The notes: generated by a model not told the origin, from the sequence alone. Shown: positions 46,131 to 56,283, counted from the first letter of the stretch. The stretch is DNA of 64,000 bases from Streptococcus sp. SK643 (GCF_000259505.1 NZ_AJMM01000026.1:1-64000), one strand, 5' to 3'. Numbers and translations: made by a program.

Positions 46131-46881
46131 ATTGTCTTACTCCATACTGATCTGCTTGTGCAATGGCACGGTAAACGAAAGCCTTAGAGCTTTCTACTGC
46201 TGGTAAAAGTTCATCACCTTTGACTAGGTGACTGGCAATGCTAGAGGCAAAGGTACAACCTGCACCAGCATTTTGCCCTTGGATAACAGGATTTTCTAGG
46301 ACTGTAAAGTTTTGTCCATCATAAAAGACATCCACAGCCTTGTCCTGACTAAGGCGATTGCCTCCCTTGATAATGACTGCTGGCGCTCCTAAGTCATGCA
46401 ATTTCTGAGATGCAGTTTTCATGTCTTCCAAGGTTTTAATTTCCTGACCTGCCAATAATTCTGCTTCAGGAAGATTAGGCGTAATCACACTGACATAAGG
46501 GAAAAAGCGAATCAATTCTTGGCAGAGTTCACTTACAGCTACGTCGTGTGTTTCCTTGCAAACCAAGACAGGATCCAGAACCACAGGCACTCCTGGGCGT
46601 TGTTTGATAAAGTCCAAAGCCTTCTCAGCCACACTGACAGTAGGAAGAAGACCAATCTTAATTCCCCCAAACTCCACATCACGCAAGCTATCTAATTCAT
46701 GTTGAAAAATGGCATCGTCAGTTGGAAAGACTTCAAAGCCCTTTTCCGTCAAGGCTGTCAAACAAGTCACTGCTACAAAACCATGCAAACCGTTCATGGT
46801 ATAGGTAGCCAAATCAGCGGACAAACCACCACCACTAAAAATATCATTTCCAGAAAGTGCTAAAATACGATTATTCTTCAT
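46108..46881 (-). CDS. pdxK: Pyridoxine kinase / ThiD-like kinase
   Basis: 257 residues, ribokinase-like fold. Substrate loop [17 protein letters not shown], core [15 protein letters not shown], and ATP/anion site [19 protein letters not shown]. The family includes ThiD (hydroxymethylpyrimidine phosphate kinase) and its B6 paralogue PdxK of Gram-positives. No other thiamine gene is adjacent, so PdxK is favoured but not proven. It overlaps truA upstream by 11 bases and the S component downstream. Confidence 0.78.
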   Translation of the reverse strand: MKNNRILALSGNDIFSGGGLSADLATYTMNGLHGFVAVTCLTALTEKGFEVFPTDDAIFQHELDSLRDVEFGGIKIGLLPTVSVAEKALDFIKQRPGVPVVLDPVLVCKETHDVAVSELCQELIRFFPYVSVITPNLPEAELLAGQEIKTLEDMKTASQKLHDLGAPAVIIKGGNRLSQDKAVDVFYDGQNFTVLENPVIQGQNAGAGCTFASSIASHLVKGDELLPAVESSKAFVYRAIAQADQYGVRQYEANQNN

Positions 46882-47620
46882 AAGTAATCTCCTTCAAATA
46901 TAGACCATTTGGGGCTGCAGTGGGACCTGCAAGCTGCCTGTCTTTTTTCTCCAAGATCAGGTCAATCTGCTCCACTGGCATACGATTATTTCCGATTTTG
47001 AGCAGTGTCCCCACCATATTGCGAATCTGCTTATACAAGAAACCATTTCCTGAAAAGGTAAAAGTCAAAAACTGGCCTGTCTCATCAACCCTGAGACTAG
47101 CTTCTGTAATGGTGCGAACCTTATCCTCCACATTAGTCCCAGAGGCTGTAAAACCTGTAAAATCATGTGTTCCCTCTAGCATTTTGATTGCCATCTGCAT
47201 CCGTTCCACGTCAAGCGGATAAGGAAAGTGAGTAGCATAGTGACGGCGCATGGGATTTTTAGGACGCCCCCTATCCACGATAAACTCATAGGTCTTGCTG
47301 TGCTTAGCATAACGACAATGAAAATCATCCGCCACGATCTCAATCGAAATCACATCAATATCTTCAGGGGACTGGGTGTCCAAGGCAAAGCGAAGTTTTT
47401 CCTCATCCATTTGATAGGGCAAGTCAAAATGAATCACCTGTCCCAAAGCATGAACCCCACTATCAGTCCTACCAGCACCGTGAACAGTGATTGCTTTCCC
47501 TTTATTGAGTCTCGTCAAGGTTTTTTCAATTTCTTCCTGAACACTACGCGCATGAGGCTGGCGCTGAAAACCAGCAAAGGCGTAACCATCATAGGAAATA
47601 GTTGCTTTGTATCTTGTCAT
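46871..47620 (-). CDS. truA: tRNA pseudouridine(38-40) synthase TruA
   Basis: 249 residues. Catalytic Asp53 in [14 protein letters not shown]; other conserved parts are [19 protein letters not shown] and [15 protein letters not shown]. It modifies U38-U40 of tRNA anticodon arms. First gene of a three-gene overlapping operon (truA, pdxK-like, S component). The start ATG lies 7 bases after a -10 element. Confidence 0.96.
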   Translation of the reverse strand: MTRYKATISYDGYAFAGFQRQPHARSVQEEIEKTLTRLNKGKAITVHGAGRTDSGVHALGQVIHFDLPYQMDEEKLRFALDTQSPEDIDVISIEIVADDFHCRYAKHSKTYEFIVDRGRPKNPMRRHYATHFPYPLDVERMQMAIKMLEGTHDFTGFTASGTNVEDKVRTITEASLRVDETGQFLTFTFSGNGFLYKQIRNMVGTLLKIGNNRMPVEQIDLILEKKDRQLAGPTAAPNGLYLKEITYEE

Positions 47621-47627
47621 AACTTCT

Positions 47628-47656
47628 ATTTTATCAAGAAATTAGTCTATAAACAA
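47628..47656 (-). promoter_or_regulatory. Promoter of truA operon, (near-)leaderless
   Basis: Minus strand TTGTTT (47656-47651), 17 bases, TAAAAT (47633-47628) preceded by TGA (extended -10). Only 7 bases separate it from the ATG at 47620. Confidence 0.65.
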
Positions 47657-47717
47657 GGTCCTAAAACAAATACTGTATGGGTACAAAAATCCTAAAAAGA
47701 AAAACTTAGAACCAATC

Positions 47718-48869
47718 CTAAGCTCTCTTTTGAAGTAGGTACATGACAAAGATAGAGGTTACAATCAACCAACCTCCTAAGATACTAAAGACCAACATTC
47801 CATTTTGTGTTAGTAACCCAATTGCACTTAGAACGAATGGGGTCGTAAAGGCTCCGAAACTACAGCCTAATACAGCAAATGAAGTTGCTTGATTGAGGAG
47901 TTTAGCTGGAATTCTTTCAGAGACAAGTTGAAAGACCGTCGTCAAGGCTACACTGTAGGCAAAACCAGCCAGAATGCTTCCTGCCACTACCACCCACAAG
48001 GATGGAGAGAGGGCAATCACGATTTGCCCTAAGCCGAAGGTAATACCAGACCAGAGGAGCAGTTTCTCTTTAAAGATAGAAATCAAGAAAGAAAAACTCA
48101 CACCAGCCACAATCCCGATCAACTGCATGACACTAAGGACAAAACTAGATAACTGGGCATCTCCAAGTCCTCTTTCCACCATCAAACTTGGAATACGAAT
48201 AGTAATAGCCGTATTGGTACAAACTACAACCGCTGCTTCAATAGCTAGGATAAAAATCAAGCCTTTCATTTCCTGAGTTAAGCGACTTGCTTCCTTCTCC
48301 TTTTTCTTGATTTCTTTCTTTTCCTTTCCATAAGGGACAAAGAGCAGATAAAGGGTCAGCACCAAAAATCCAGCACTATAGGCTAAGAAAGTAGCTGTCC
48401 AACCAAAGGCCAACAACTGACCGACTGCCAAGGTAATGAGAGAAGCCCCAACGACCTCTGCAGAACCACGTAGCCCTAACATCTGAATTCGCGTTTTTCC
48501 TTGATAGCGTTCACTGATAATGGAAATAGCCTTGGCATTAATCATCCCAACACCCAAACCAAAAAGAATCCGTGTTCCAAAGACAAAGGGATAGGCTTGA
48601 TACCAAAAGGGTGCTGTTCCACTCAGTGATAAAATCAGCAATCCTAAACTAATCTGTAATCGCTCAGGAAATATTTTTTCTAAAAAACCATTTAGTAGTA
48701 ACATGATCATGATTCCAAAGGATGGCAAGCTCGCCAAGAGTTCAATTTGTTCCTTAGGATATCCTTGGTAATAGTCAAACATGGCTGGTAAGGCACTCGA
48801 AATGGAAAAGGAAGTAATTAAAACGAGGGATAGTGCGAGAATACTAGCCCTTTCTAAAAATTGTTTCAT
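47718..48869 (-). CDS. Major facilitator superfamily transporter
   Basis: 383 residues with about 12 membrane segments and a short charged central loop (GKEKKEIKKKEKEASRLTQ, about 187-205) splitting the two bundles. The A-motif-like stretch NGFLEKIFPERL and the A-like loop IFKEKLLLW are present. N-terminal segment ASILALSLVLITSFSISSALPAMF. The substrate is unknown; likely an efflux permease. The same position in pneumococci carries an uncharacterised MFS gene (recalled). Confidence 0.85.
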   Translation of the reverse strand: MKQFLERASILALSLVLITSFSISSALPAMFDYYQGYPKEQIELLASLPSFGIMIMLLLNGFLEKIFPERLQISLGLLILSLSGTAPFWYQAYPFVFGTRILFGLGVGMINAKAISIISERYQGKTRIQMLGLRGSAEVVGASLITLAVGQLLAFGWTATFLAYSAGFLVLTLYLLFVPYGKEKKEIKKKEKEASRLTQEMKGLIFILAIEAAVVVCTNTAITIRIPSLMVERGLGDAQLSSFVLSVMQLIGIVAGVSFSFLISIFKEKLLLWSGITFGLGQIVIALSPSLWVVVAGSILAGFAYSVALTTVFQLVSERIPAKLLNQATSFAVLGCSFGAFTTPFVLSAIGLLTQNGMLVFSILGGWLIVTSIFVMYLLQKRA

Positions 48870-48981
48870 GAAATCTCTTTCTATTTTTTCTCTTCATCAA
48901 CTATTAAAACCAATGTATGAAAAGAAGAAGTCTCATTTACTGACAGACTCCTTCCTAACCGACAAAAGTTTTTCGTATATT

Positions 48982-49611
48982 TTAAGATGATTTTCTCTTG
49001 ATTTGCTTGATAAAGTAAAAGACAAATCCTGCCAACATATAAGCGACAAAGATAATGGCACACCACTTGATAACCACGTCCCATCCTTTAGCTACATTCA
49101 AAAAGAAATAGGGAAAGGGGCTAACCTTAGAATTTGGGATATCCAATTTCAAAACCAAGCCATTAAAAAGAGCAAAAATCATATAAAGTAGGGGTAAAAT
49201 TGTCCACACAACTGGATCCCAAATCTTGTATTGCCCCTGTTTATCAAAGAAAAGAGTATCTGCAAAAAACCAGAGAGGAACAATATAATGGCAGAGGAAA
49301 TTTTCTAGAGTATAGAAATTAGTTGCGATAGGTGCCAAGAGAAAATGATAAATCACACAGGTAATCATAATACTCATGGTGACACCACCCTTTAAACGCA
49401 AAAGAGTTGGACTTTGCCAATTTTCACCATCACGCTTCATAACCCTTAACAGATAGAGGATAAAAATCGCTACTAAAAGGTTGGATAGAACCGTATAATA
49501 GAGAAGCATCCCAAAGCCACCACGGTTAACAATTTCAAGATAGACGCCAGTAAAAGCCGCTAGAAACAAGAAGATACGACTATAAAAAATAAATTTAAAT
49601 TTATTAGACAT
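48982..49611 (-). CDS. Pr6Pr-like integral membrane protein
   Basis: 209 residues with six hydrophobic helices. The pattern NRGGFGMLLYYTVLSNLLVA, HYIVPLWFFADTLFF, WTILPLLYMIFALFNGLVLK and YPFFFLNVAKGWDVVIKW fits the Pr6Pr family (FAR-17a/AIG1-like fold), whose function in bacteria is unknown. It starts 2 bases after the phnA stop. Confidence 0.8.
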   Translation of the reverse strand: MSNKFKFIFYSRIFLFLAAFTGVYLEIVNRGGFGMLLYYTVLSNLLVAIFILYLLRVMKRDGENWQSPTLLRLKGGVTMSIMITCVIYHFLLAPIATNFYTLENFLCHYIVPLWFFADTLFFDKQGQYKIWDPVVWTILPLLYMIFALFNGLVLKLDIPNSKVSPFPYFFLNVAKGWDVVIKWCAIIFVAYMLAGFVFYFIKQIKRKSS

Positions 49612-49613
49612 GT

Positions 49614-49952
49614 TTAAATTTTCTTCACAAATTCTGACTTGAGTTTCATAGCACCAAAGCCATCAATCTTACAGTCAATATTGTGGTCGCCTTCTACAAT
49701 ACGGATATTCTTGACGCGCGTACCTTGTTTCAAATCTTTTGGCGCACCTTTTACTTTTAAATCCTTAATCAAAGTGACTGTATCACCATCTGCTAATTTG
49801 TTTCCATTTGCATCAATGGCAACAATACCTTCTTCTACTTCTGTGACTTCAGCAGGATTCCACTCATAAGCACACTCAGGGCAAACTAGCATAGCTCCAT
49901 CTTCGTAAACATATTCTGAATTACATTCTTTACAATTTGGTAGGTTGTTCAT
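49614..49952 (-). CDS. phnA: PhnA/YjdM-family zinc ribbon protein
   Basis: 112 residues. N-terminal zinc ribbon [22 protein letters not shown] (two CxxC pairs) followed by an SH3-like domain ([24 protein letters not shown]... [14 protein letters not shown]). The old name 'alkylphosphonate uptake protein' is misleading; no phosphonate genes are near. Role unknown. RBS aaggag before the ATG. Confidence 0.9.
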   Translation of the reverse strand: MNNLPNCKECNSEYVYEDGAMLVCPECAYEWNPAEVTEVEEGIVAIDANGNKLADGDTVTLIKDLKVKGAPKDLKQGTRVKNIRIVEGDHNIDCKIDGFGAMKLKSEFVKKI

Positions 49953-50046
49953 AACGTCTCCTTTTTACTTTTCACTATTCTTTGAAAATCAAATTTTCTC
50001 GAACAGCAACTATTATACCCTAAAATCAACATTTTGACAAATAGAG

Positions 50047-50076
50047 AAAAAACCGATACTCAAAGATCGGTTTTTT
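50047..50076 (-). terminator. Terminator of cmk
   Basis: Perfect 11-bp stem aaaaaaccgat / atcggtttttt with an 8-base loop, 5 bases past the cmk stop on the minus strand. Confidence 0.9.
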
Positions 50077-50080
50077 CATT

Positions 50081-50752
50081 TCACATTTTCTTTTCAGCTT
50101 CTACCTTGATTTTATCCACTACTTCTTCAATAGTTAAACCAGTTGTATCAAGGTAGACTGCATCCTCAGCTTGTTTCAGAGGTGATGTTTCACGATGACT
50201 ATCTTTATAATCACGTGCTGCAATTTCCTCTTTGAGTGTTTCGAGGTCTGTCTCAATTCCCTTGGCTATATTTTCTTTGTACCGTCGTTCTGCTCTCTCA
50301 TCAACAGAAGCTACTAGAAAAACTTTTAACTCTGCTTGTGGCAATACAACAGTTCCTATATCACGACCATCCATGACAATGCCACCTTTTTGGGCAATTT
50401 CTTGTTGGAGGTTCACCAACTTTTTACGAATAGCTGGTAGTGCTGCAATGGCAGATACACGATTTGTCACTTCATGTTCACGAATCGGATGAGTGATATC
50501 CACATCTCCTACAAAAACAAGTTGTTCACCTGCTTCTGATCGTCCAAAACTAATAGGATGTTGGTCTAGAAGTTCAAGTAATTGCTCTACATTTTCATCT
50601 TCCAACTGGTGTTTAAGAGCTATATAAGTTGCAGCCCGATACATAGCACCTGTATCTAAGTACGTATATCCAAAATCCTTAGCAATAATCTTCGCAACTG
50701 TACTTTTACCACTTGATGCAGGGCCATCAATTGCAATTTGAATTGTTTTCAT
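50081..50752 (-). CDS. cmk: Cytidylate kinase
   Basis: 223 residues, P-loop nucleotide monophosphate kinase (CMP/dCMP to the diphosphate). Walker [39 protein letters not shown]; lid region [13 protein letters not shown]. It lies 9 bases after the LysM gene in the same direction. Confidence 0.97.
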   Translation of the reverse strand: MKTIQIAIDGPASSGKSTVAKIIAKDFGYTYLDTGAMYRAATYIALKHQLEDENVEQLLELLDQHPISFGRSEAGEQLVFVGDVDITHPIREHEVTNRVSAIAALPAIRKKLVNLQQEIAQKGGIVMDGRDIGTVVLPQAELKVFLVASVDERAERRYKENIAKGIETDLETLKEEIAARDYKDSHRETSPLKQAEDAVYLDTTGLTIEEVVDKIKVEAEKKM

Positions 50753-50761
50753 TACTGACTC

Positions 50762-51232
50762 CTATCTAGTCTTAACAACATCACCAGGATCAGCATACCA
50801 AGATCCTGTCGACATGTGTGAAGGATTCAAGGTTTCTAATTGGGCTATCGAAATACCAGCACGAGCAGCAATCGCAGCTTCACCTTCTCCTGGTAAAACT
50901 TTTGTAGTCCCTTCTTGATTTTCAGAATTAGGTGATGATTCTTCTTTTTGTTCTGTGGCAGAAGCTGCTTGTTCAGTACTTGTAGAAGAAGATACCTGTT
51001 CTACATTTGTACTAGAGTCATGAAAGTCTTTTAATGCTTCTGTACGATTACTCCCTCCAGATGAAAGATAAACCAAAACAATAATCATCACTAATACAAT
51101 TACAAAGAAAATACTCGCTAAAATTGTCAAAACACGATTAGCTGTTGTTTCTCCAAGTTCAGTTCTACGTCGTTCAGATCTTGTTTCTTCTTGTTCTTCA
51201 TAAATATCTTCTTGCCACGGTTCTTTTGCCAT
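50762..51232 (-). CDS. Membrane-anchored LysM-type surface protein (SAG1386/EF1546-like)
   Basis: 156 residues. Charged cytoplasmic N terminus (EEQEETRSERRRTELGE), one membrane helix (VLTILASIFFVIVLVMIIVLVYL, about 32-54), a Ser/Glu/Thr-rich extracellular linker, and a C-terminal LysM-like domain (GEAAIAARAGISIAQLETLNPSHM...WYADPGDVVKTR) for peptidoglycan binding. It matches the layout of a small family next to cmk in streptococci and enterococci. RBS aaggag. Function unknown. Confidence 0.82.
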   Translation of the reverse strand: MAKEPWQEDIYEEQEETRSERRRTELGETTANRVLTILASIFFVIVLVMIIVLVYLSSGGSNRTEALKDFHDSSTNVEQVSSSTSTEQAASATEQKEESSPNSENQEGTTKVLPGEGEAAIAARAGISIAQLETLNPSHMSTGSWYADPGDVVKTR

Positions 51233-51242
51233 ACCTTACTCC

Positions 51243-51271
51243 TTGTTTTTTTTTACTTTTCTTATTACAAT
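51243..51271 (+). promoter_or_regulatory. Promoter of the ferredoxin gene, probable leaderless transcript
   Basis: TTGTTT (51243-51248), 17 bases, TACAAT (51266-51271). The ATG follows 6 bases later at 51278 with no Shine-Dalgarno sequence. Confidence 0.65.
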
Positions 51272-51277
51272 ATAAAT

Positions 51278-51481
51278 ATGAAAATCACACTTATACCTGA
51301 ACGTTGCATTGCCTGTGGGCTTTGCCAAACTTATTCTGATTTATTTGATTACCACGATAATGGTATCGTGCGCTTTTACGATGATCCTGATCAACTAGAA
51401 AAAGAAATTTGTCCTAGTCAAGACATTTTAGAAGCTGTTAGAAACTGCCCTACACGTGCCTTGATTAAAGATCAGTCTTAA
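51278..51481 (+). CDS. Ferredoxin
   Basis: 67 residues from the ATG at 51278; a longer frame from 51191 would run through the neighbouring gene's start and lacks an RBS. Cluster ligands CIACGLC (CxxCxxC) near the N terminus and Cys-Pro in RNCPTRALI near the C terminus, plus one more Cys in EICPSQD. This suits a single [4Fe-4S] cluster. Acidic overall. It is divergent from the LysM gene with overlapping promoters. Confidence 0.9.
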   Translation: MKITLIPERCIACGLCQTYSDLFDYHDNGIVRFYDDPDQLEKEICPSQDILEAVRNCPTRALIKDQS

Positions 51482-51544
51482 AATAAAATCTTAAACTTTG
51501 GATGGTTTACCATCACTTCTAGTTTAGCATATTTTCAAGTAAAA

Positions 51545-52510
51545 TTATAGTCTTTTAACTTTATTTTTTTCTTTAATAACGGGAAGATCACTTTTTTCTT
51601 TGATGAGATAGAGTGGTCTTTTTTTAGTCTCTAGATAAATCTTACTAATATATTTACCGAGAATCCCAATGGTCAAGAGTTGAATGCCTCCAAGAAAGAG
51701 AATGACAGCCATCAGAGATGTCCAACCTGATGTAGGATTCCCTAAGATAAGAGTTCGAATCACAACAAACATGGTCATAAGTAAGGATATCAGGCAAGAA
51801 ATAAGACCAGCTAAAAAGGATATGATTAAGGGAAAATCTGAAAAGTTAACAATTCCTTCAAGAGAGTAGAAAAAAAGCTGTCTAAAACTCCAACTTGTCT
51901 TACCAGCCTGTCGTTCTACATTTGGATAGTCGAGATAGTGGGTTTTAAAACCGGCCCAAGCAAAGAGTCCCTTAGAAAAACGATTGGACTCTGTTAGGGT
52001 TAAAATGGCATCGACCACAGACCTTCTCATCATGCGAAAATCACGGACACCTGCCGGCAGGGCTACAGGACTAATTTTTTGCATGAGGTGGTAAAAGACA
52101 TTAGCACAGAAACTGCGAAAGAAGGGCTCTCCCTCCCGACTAGTTCTCCGTGTTCCTACACAGTCTAAATCTGCATTCTTGTCTAGTAAATTTTTCATCT
52201 CAAGCAACATACTAGGAGGATCCTGGAGGTCTGCATCCATCACCACCACTAGGTCTCCTGTCGCATATTGCAAGCCTGCATAGAGGGCTGCTTCTTTGCC
52301 AAAATTTCGCGAGAAAGAAATATAATGAACTGCCGGATTTTGCTCCCGATAGGTCTTTAAGAGTTCCAAGGTCCCATCACTTGATCCATCGTCGACAAAG
52401 ACATACTCGATTTCTGTTTCCAAATCTGGAAGTAACGCTTCCAAAGCCTGATAAAAAAGAGGAAGTACTTCCTCTTCGTTTAAACAAGGGACAATGATTG
52501 ACATCACCAT
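51545..52510 (-). CDS. Family 2 glycosyltransferase, undecaprenyl-phosphate sugar transferase type
   Basis: 321 residues from the ATG at 52510, just after the galE stop; an upstream frame would lie inside galE. GT-A fold with SIIVPCLNEEEVLPLF, FVDDGSSDGT, MDADLQDPP (DxD-type) and GVRDFRMM; two C-terminal membrane helices (LIISFLAGLISCLISLLM, LMAVILFLGGIQLLTIGILG) in the GtrB/DPM-synthase layout. It probably loads a hexose onto undecaprenyl phosphate for wall or teichoic acid decoration. The neighbour galE may provide the UDP-sugar. Confidence 0.88.
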   Translation of the reverse strand: MVMSIIVPCLNEEEVLPLFYQALEALLPDLETEIEYVFVDDGSSDGTLELLKTYREQNPAVHYISFSRNFGKEAALYAGLQYATGDLVVVMDADLQDPPSMLLEMKNLLDKNADLDCVGTRRTSREGEPFFRSFCANVFYHLMQKISPVALPAGVRDFRMMRRSVVDAILTLTESNRFSKGLFAWAGFKTHYLDYPNVERQAGKTSWSFRQLFFYSLEGIVNFSDFPLIISFLAGLISCLISLLMTMFVVIRTLILGNPTSGWTSLMAVILFLGGIQLLTIGILGKYISKIYLETKKRPLYLIKEKSDLPVIKEKNKVKRL

Positions 52511-52511
52511 C

Positions 52512-53531
52512 TTAGTCTTCAAATCCATTTGGATGCTTGCTTTGCCAACGCCATGCATCTTCACACATTTGGGTGATGTCGAGTTCTGCTTCCCAGCCGA
52601 GTTCTGCTTTGGCTTTTGCAGGATCTGAATAGCATGCTGCAATATCACCTGGGCGACGGTCTACAATACGATAAGGAATTGAACGCCCAACTGCTTTTTC
52701 CATATTTTGGATAATCTCAAGAACAGAGTAGCCTTTACCTGTTCCAAGATTGTAAACGTTCAGTCCTGAACCTTTTTGGATTTTTTTCAGAGCTGCAACG
52801 TGACCTTTAGCCAAATCGACAACGTGGATATAGTCACGAACACCAGTTCCGTCTTCTGTTTCATAGTCATCACCAAAAACCTGAACTTGTTCCAGTTTAC
52901 CAACGGCTACTTGAGTCACATATGGCAAGAGGTTGTTTGGAATACCATTTGGATTTTCTCCCAAATCTCCACTCTCATGGGCTCCGATTGGGTTAAAGTA
53001 ACGAAGCAAGACTACATTCCACTCTGAGTCTGCCTTGTAGATATCCGTCAAAATTTCCTCTAGCATAAGCTTAGTACGACCATATGGATTTGTCACTGAA
53101 AGTGGGAAATCTTCTAGAATTGGAACAGTGTGAGGATCCCCGTAAACAGTCGCAGAAGAACTGAAAATGATGTTTTTACAGTTGTTTTCTTCCATTGCTT
53201 TCAAAAGACTAACAGTACCAGCGATATTATTGTCATAATAGGCAAGAGGAATGCGTGTTGATTCTCCTACAGCCTTCAAGCCAGCAAAGTGAATAACACC
53301 TGTTGGTTCTTCCTGCTTGAAAATATCTCTGAGGGTATCTGTATCACGAATATCTGCCTCATAGAAAGGTACTTCAACTCCTGTAATTCTCTCAACAACT
53401 TCTAAACTTTTTCTGTTACTATTAACAAGGTTATCCACCACAACAACCTGATGTCCTGCTTGGATTAACTCAATAACTGTGTGGGTTCCGATAAAACCTG
53501 CTCCACCCGTTACCAAAATCTTTTCTTGCAT
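52512..53531 (-). CDS. galE: UDP-glucose 4-epimerase
   Basis: 339 residues, short-chain dehydrogenase fold. NAD site GGAGFIGTH; catalytic Ser and Tyr/Lys in SSSATVYG and NPYGRTKLML; conserved DYIHVVDLAKGHVAALK and RPGDIAACYSDPAKA. It interconverts UDP-glucose and UDP-galactose. RBS gaggaaag. It is in an operon with the downstream glycosyltransferase, not with the Leloir genes galK/galT. Confidence 0.96.
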   Translation of the reverse strand: MQEKILVTGGAGFIGTHTVIELIQAGHQVVVVDNLVNSNRKSLEVVERITGVEVPFYEADIRDTDTLRDIFKQEEPTGVIHFAGLKAVGESTRIPLAYYDNNIAGTVSLLKAMEENNCKNIIFSSSATVYGDPHTVPILEDFPLSVTNPYGRTKLMLEEILTDIYKADSEWNVVLLRYFNPIGAHESGDLGENPNGIPNNLLPYVTQVAVGKLEQVQVFGDDYETEDGTGVRDYIHVVDLAKGHVAALKKIQKGSGLNVYNLGTGKGYSVLEIIQNMEKAVGRSIPYRIVDRRPGDIAACYSDPAKAKAELGWEAELDITQMCEDAWRWQSKHPNGFED

Positions 53532-53635
53532 CTTCTTTCCTCGATTCTCGGATTATTTTTTCTTATTTTACCATTTTTGATAGGGAATGTCATTTGCCAT
53601 ACTAAAACCTTTAGTGAAAATTTAGTAAAAAATGA

Positions 53636-54745
53636 CTAGTTTTCTATTCGTTTTACATACTTTTCAATCGGGTAATTAGAACTTTCTAATGTCACAGACT
53701 TTCCTTGAAGCAATCGAGCTAAATGATAACCAATAATAGGTCCAGTTGTGAGACCTGAAGACCCTAGTCCACTAGCCGCATAGACACCTGTTAAACCTGG
53801 CACTTGCCCAAAAAATGGAGAAAAATCGCTGGTATAGGCGCGAGTACCCACACGTTCACCAGCTCTAGTAGCTTCTGCTAATCTAGGATAGCAAGGCAAA
53901 GCGGCCTCTTCCATTTGCTGCAACAAGATTTCATCTACCCTAAGGTCAAATCCTTGATCGTTTTCATGGGTGGCACCTAATGATAATTTCCCACCTGCAA
54001 AAGGAATCAAATCCCACTCCCCTTCTGGCATGACAACAGGATAGTTTGCCATATCTTGCTCTACTTGATAATCTCGGAGTTGCCCCTTTTGAGGACGAAC
54101 ATCAACCTGATAACCTAGCGGTTCCAACATTTGTCCCAACCAAGCACCTGTCGCTAAAATAACCTGATCAAAAACGCGGTCTCCAATCTGGTAGCCTGCT
54201 GATAAAGGATTTAGACCCACCTCTTCTCTCACTACTTCAACCTGACTAGCTTCTAGCAAACAAGTCACTAAAAGCTGACCATCTACTCTCGCTCCACCCG
54301 AAGCATAGAGCAGGCGGTCAAATCCCTGCAATCCAGGGAATAATTCATTAGCTGATGCTTGGTCTAGAATGGCTAATTGCCCTATCAAGGGAGACTCTTC
54401 TCTGCGCTCTAAAGCTAGTTGGTAGAGTTCTTCCAACTTGGGTTCATCCTTTTTCAGGAGAAAGACTCCCGAACGCTGGTAAAAGTCGATTTCCTGCCCT
54501 GACTTCTCTAAATCAGCTAGTAAATCCACATAAAAGTCAGCCCCCAATCGCGCCATTTTATACCAGGCCTTATTGCGGCGTTTGGAAAACCAAGGACTGA
54601 TAATTCCCGCTGCGGCCTTGGTAGCCTGACCCTGTCCATGGTCAAAGACGGTTACTTCTAGGTCACTTTCTTTCGAGAGGTAGTAGGCAGCTGTTGCTCC
54701 CACAATTCCTGCTCCGATAATGGCAACTTTTTTCATTGTTTTCAC
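53636..54745 (-). CDS. FAD-dependent oxidoreductase (DAO family)
   Basis: 369 residues (or 366 from the second Met). Rossmann FAD motif IGAGIVGATAAYYLS at the start; DAO-type features GIISPWFSKRRNKAWYKMAR, VRPQKGQLRDY and GLGSSGLTTGPIIGYHLAR near the end. The family includes D-amino acid and glycine oxidases; the substrate is unknown here. It lies 7 bases after the Nif3-like gene, forming an operon with it and trmK. Confidence 0.85.
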   Translation of the reverse strand: MKTMKKVAIIGAGIVGATAAYYLSKESDLEVTVFDHGQGQATKAAAGIISPWFSKRRNKAWYKMARLGADFYVDLLADLEKSGQEIDFYQRSGVFLLKKDEPKLEELYQLALERREESPLIGQLAILDQASANELFPGLQGFDRLLYASGGARVDGQLLVTCLLEASQVEVVREEVGLNPLSAGYQIGDRVFDQVILATGAWLGQMLEPLGYQVDVRPQKGQLRDYQVEQDMANYPVVMPEGEWDLIPFAGGKLSLGATHENDQGFDLRVDEILLQQMEEAALPCYPRLAEATRAGERVGTRAYTSDFSPFFGQVPGLTGVYAASGLGSSGLTTGPIIGYHLARLLQGKSVTLESSNYPIEKYVKRIEN

Positions 54746-54752
54746 TTCCTAA

Positions 54753-55550
54753 CTAGATATGGTGGAAAGGATTGGTCGATGCTTGACTAGGCAAGATGTC
54801 AATAGACCACCCCTCCTCTTCCTTCCATTGAGTAAGAAGTGCTGCGATTTTTTCTACAAAAAGCACTTCGATATAGTGACCTGGGTCCAATGCCAGTAAC
54901 CCATCAGACAGCATTTCCTGGGCAGTGTGGTAGTAGATATCACCAGTGATATAAACATCTGCCCCCTTAGCTAAAGCATCCTTATAGAAAGACTGCCCGC
55001 TTCCACCACAGATGGCTACTCTTGAAATAGGCTTCTGCAAATCACTCTCTTGATAATGCACCATTCGAAGGCTATCTAGGTCAAATACTTGCTTGACATG
55101 TTGGGCAAAATCCCTAAAGGTCTGAGTCGGAACATTCCCAATACGACCAATTCCACGTTCTGGACCTGTCTCCTGTAGATAGGTAGTCTCCTCAATGCTT
55201 AGCATCTGGCAGAACCAGTCATTGAGACCATTTTCAACGATGTCAATATTGGTATGACTGACATAAACTGCAATGTCATGCTTGATGAGATCAATGTAAA
55301 TCTGATTTTGTGGACGACTAGCTACCAAATCCTTGATCGGACGGAAAATCGGCGCGTGCTTGACGATAATCAAGTCTACACCCTTTTCAATGGCTTCAGC
55401 CACCGTCTCTTCACGAATATCAAGAGTAACCATAATTCTTTGGATATTCTTATCCAAAGTTCCTATTTGCAGGCCACGACTGTCTCCCTCCATTGAAAAC
55501 TCCTGAGGGCAAAAGGCTTCATACGCTTTAATCACTTCACTTGCTAGCAT
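54753..55550 (-). CDS. Nif3/YbgI-family dinuclear metal protein
   Basis: 265 residues, the short form without the PII-like insert seen in B. subtilis YqfO. Metal-site residues are in VKHAPIFRP (His), SHTNIDIV (His, Asp) and [13 protein letters not shown] (His, Glu). Structures show hexameric rings with a dinuclear site; the biological role is unsettled. It overlaps trmK by 14 bases, a conserved pairing in Firmicutes. Confidence 0.93.
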   Translation of the reverse strand: MLASEVIKAYEAFCPQEFSMEGDSRGLQIGTLDKNIQRIMVTLDIREETVAEAIEKGVDLIIVKHAPIFRPIKDLVASRPQNQIYIDLIKHDIAVYVSHTNIDIVENGLNDWFCQMLSIEETTYLQETGPERGIGRIGNVPTQTFRDFAQHVKQVFDLDSLRMVHYQESDLQKPISRVAICGGSGQSFYKDALAKGADVYITGDIYYHTAQEMLSDGLLALDPGHYIEVLFVEKIAALLTQWKEEEGWSIDILPSQASTNPFHHI

Positions 55551-56214
55551 GGAGAACCTCCTTGATGGCTTGAATTTTATCTACTAGAACTTGACGTTCC
55601 TCCAGATTTTTTTCTGGAATTTGTCCGAGGGCGAACTCTAGCTTCTCAGCTTCTTTTTGCCATTTTTGTACAAAAACCGGACTGACTTCTTTGGACAAGA
55701 AAGGTCCAAAGCGAACATCACTAGATGATAACTTCATTTGTCCTGCTTCCACCACCAAAATCTCGTAGAATTTCCCAGACTCTTCCAGAATACTTTCTGC
55801 TACAATCTCAAAACCATGATCCTGCAACCAGATACGCAAGTCGTCTTCACGATTATTGGGCTGGAGGATCAAACGCTCTACATCAGCTAACTTGTCCAAG
55901 CCTTCTTCTAAAATCCTAGCAATCAAACGACCACCCATACCAGCAATGGTAATAACCGACACTTGATCTGCCTCTTCAAAAGCTGCTAATCCATTTGCTA
56001 AACGAACTTGGATTTTTTCTTCCAAGCCGTGTGCCTCAACATTTTTGACAGCAGACTGATAAGGTCCCTCCACAACTTCACCTGCAATGGCACTTTCGAT
56101 TTTTCCTCTTTCGACTAACTCGATAGGCAAATAAGCATGGTCACTCCCCACATCTAGTAAAATAGCTCCCTGCGGCACAAAAGACGCCACCAACTCTAAT
56201 CTCTTTGAAATCAT
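55537..56214 (-). CDS. trmK: tRNA (adenine-22 N1)-methyltransferase TrmK
   Basis: 225 residues. SAM site [19 protein letters not shown], then [31 protein letters not shown] and LQPNNRE (NPPY-like), and a C-terminal coiled-coil domain. It methylates A22 of tRNA Ser and Tyr. First in the trmK-nif3-FAD oxidoreductase operon. Confidence 0.94.
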   Translation of the reverse strand: MISKRLELVASFVPQGAILLDVGSDHAYLPIELVERGKIESAIAGEVVEGPYQSAVKNVEAHGLEEKIQVRLANGLAAFEEADQVSVITIAGMGGRLIARILEEGLDKLADVERLILQPNNREDDLRIWLQDHGFEIVAESILEESGKFYEILVVEAGQMKLSSSDVRFGPFLSKEVSPVFVQKWQKEAEKLEFALGQIPEKNLEERQVLVDKIQAIKEVLHASK

Positions 56215-56283
56215 TCTCTCTCTCTTTCCAAAACTCTATTACCTCTTATTATACCACATTTCGGCTGGCAATCTTGTACCTAA

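Noticed and set aside
51482..51544. Hairpin GATGGT..ACCATC after the ferredoxin gene as a terminator
   Set aside because: Short stem with no T run directly after it; left uncalled.
52511..52648. Longer N terminus for the glycosyltransferase
   Set aside because: It would lie inside galE in another frame and adds no recognisable sequence; the GT2 fold starts at the ATG at 52510.
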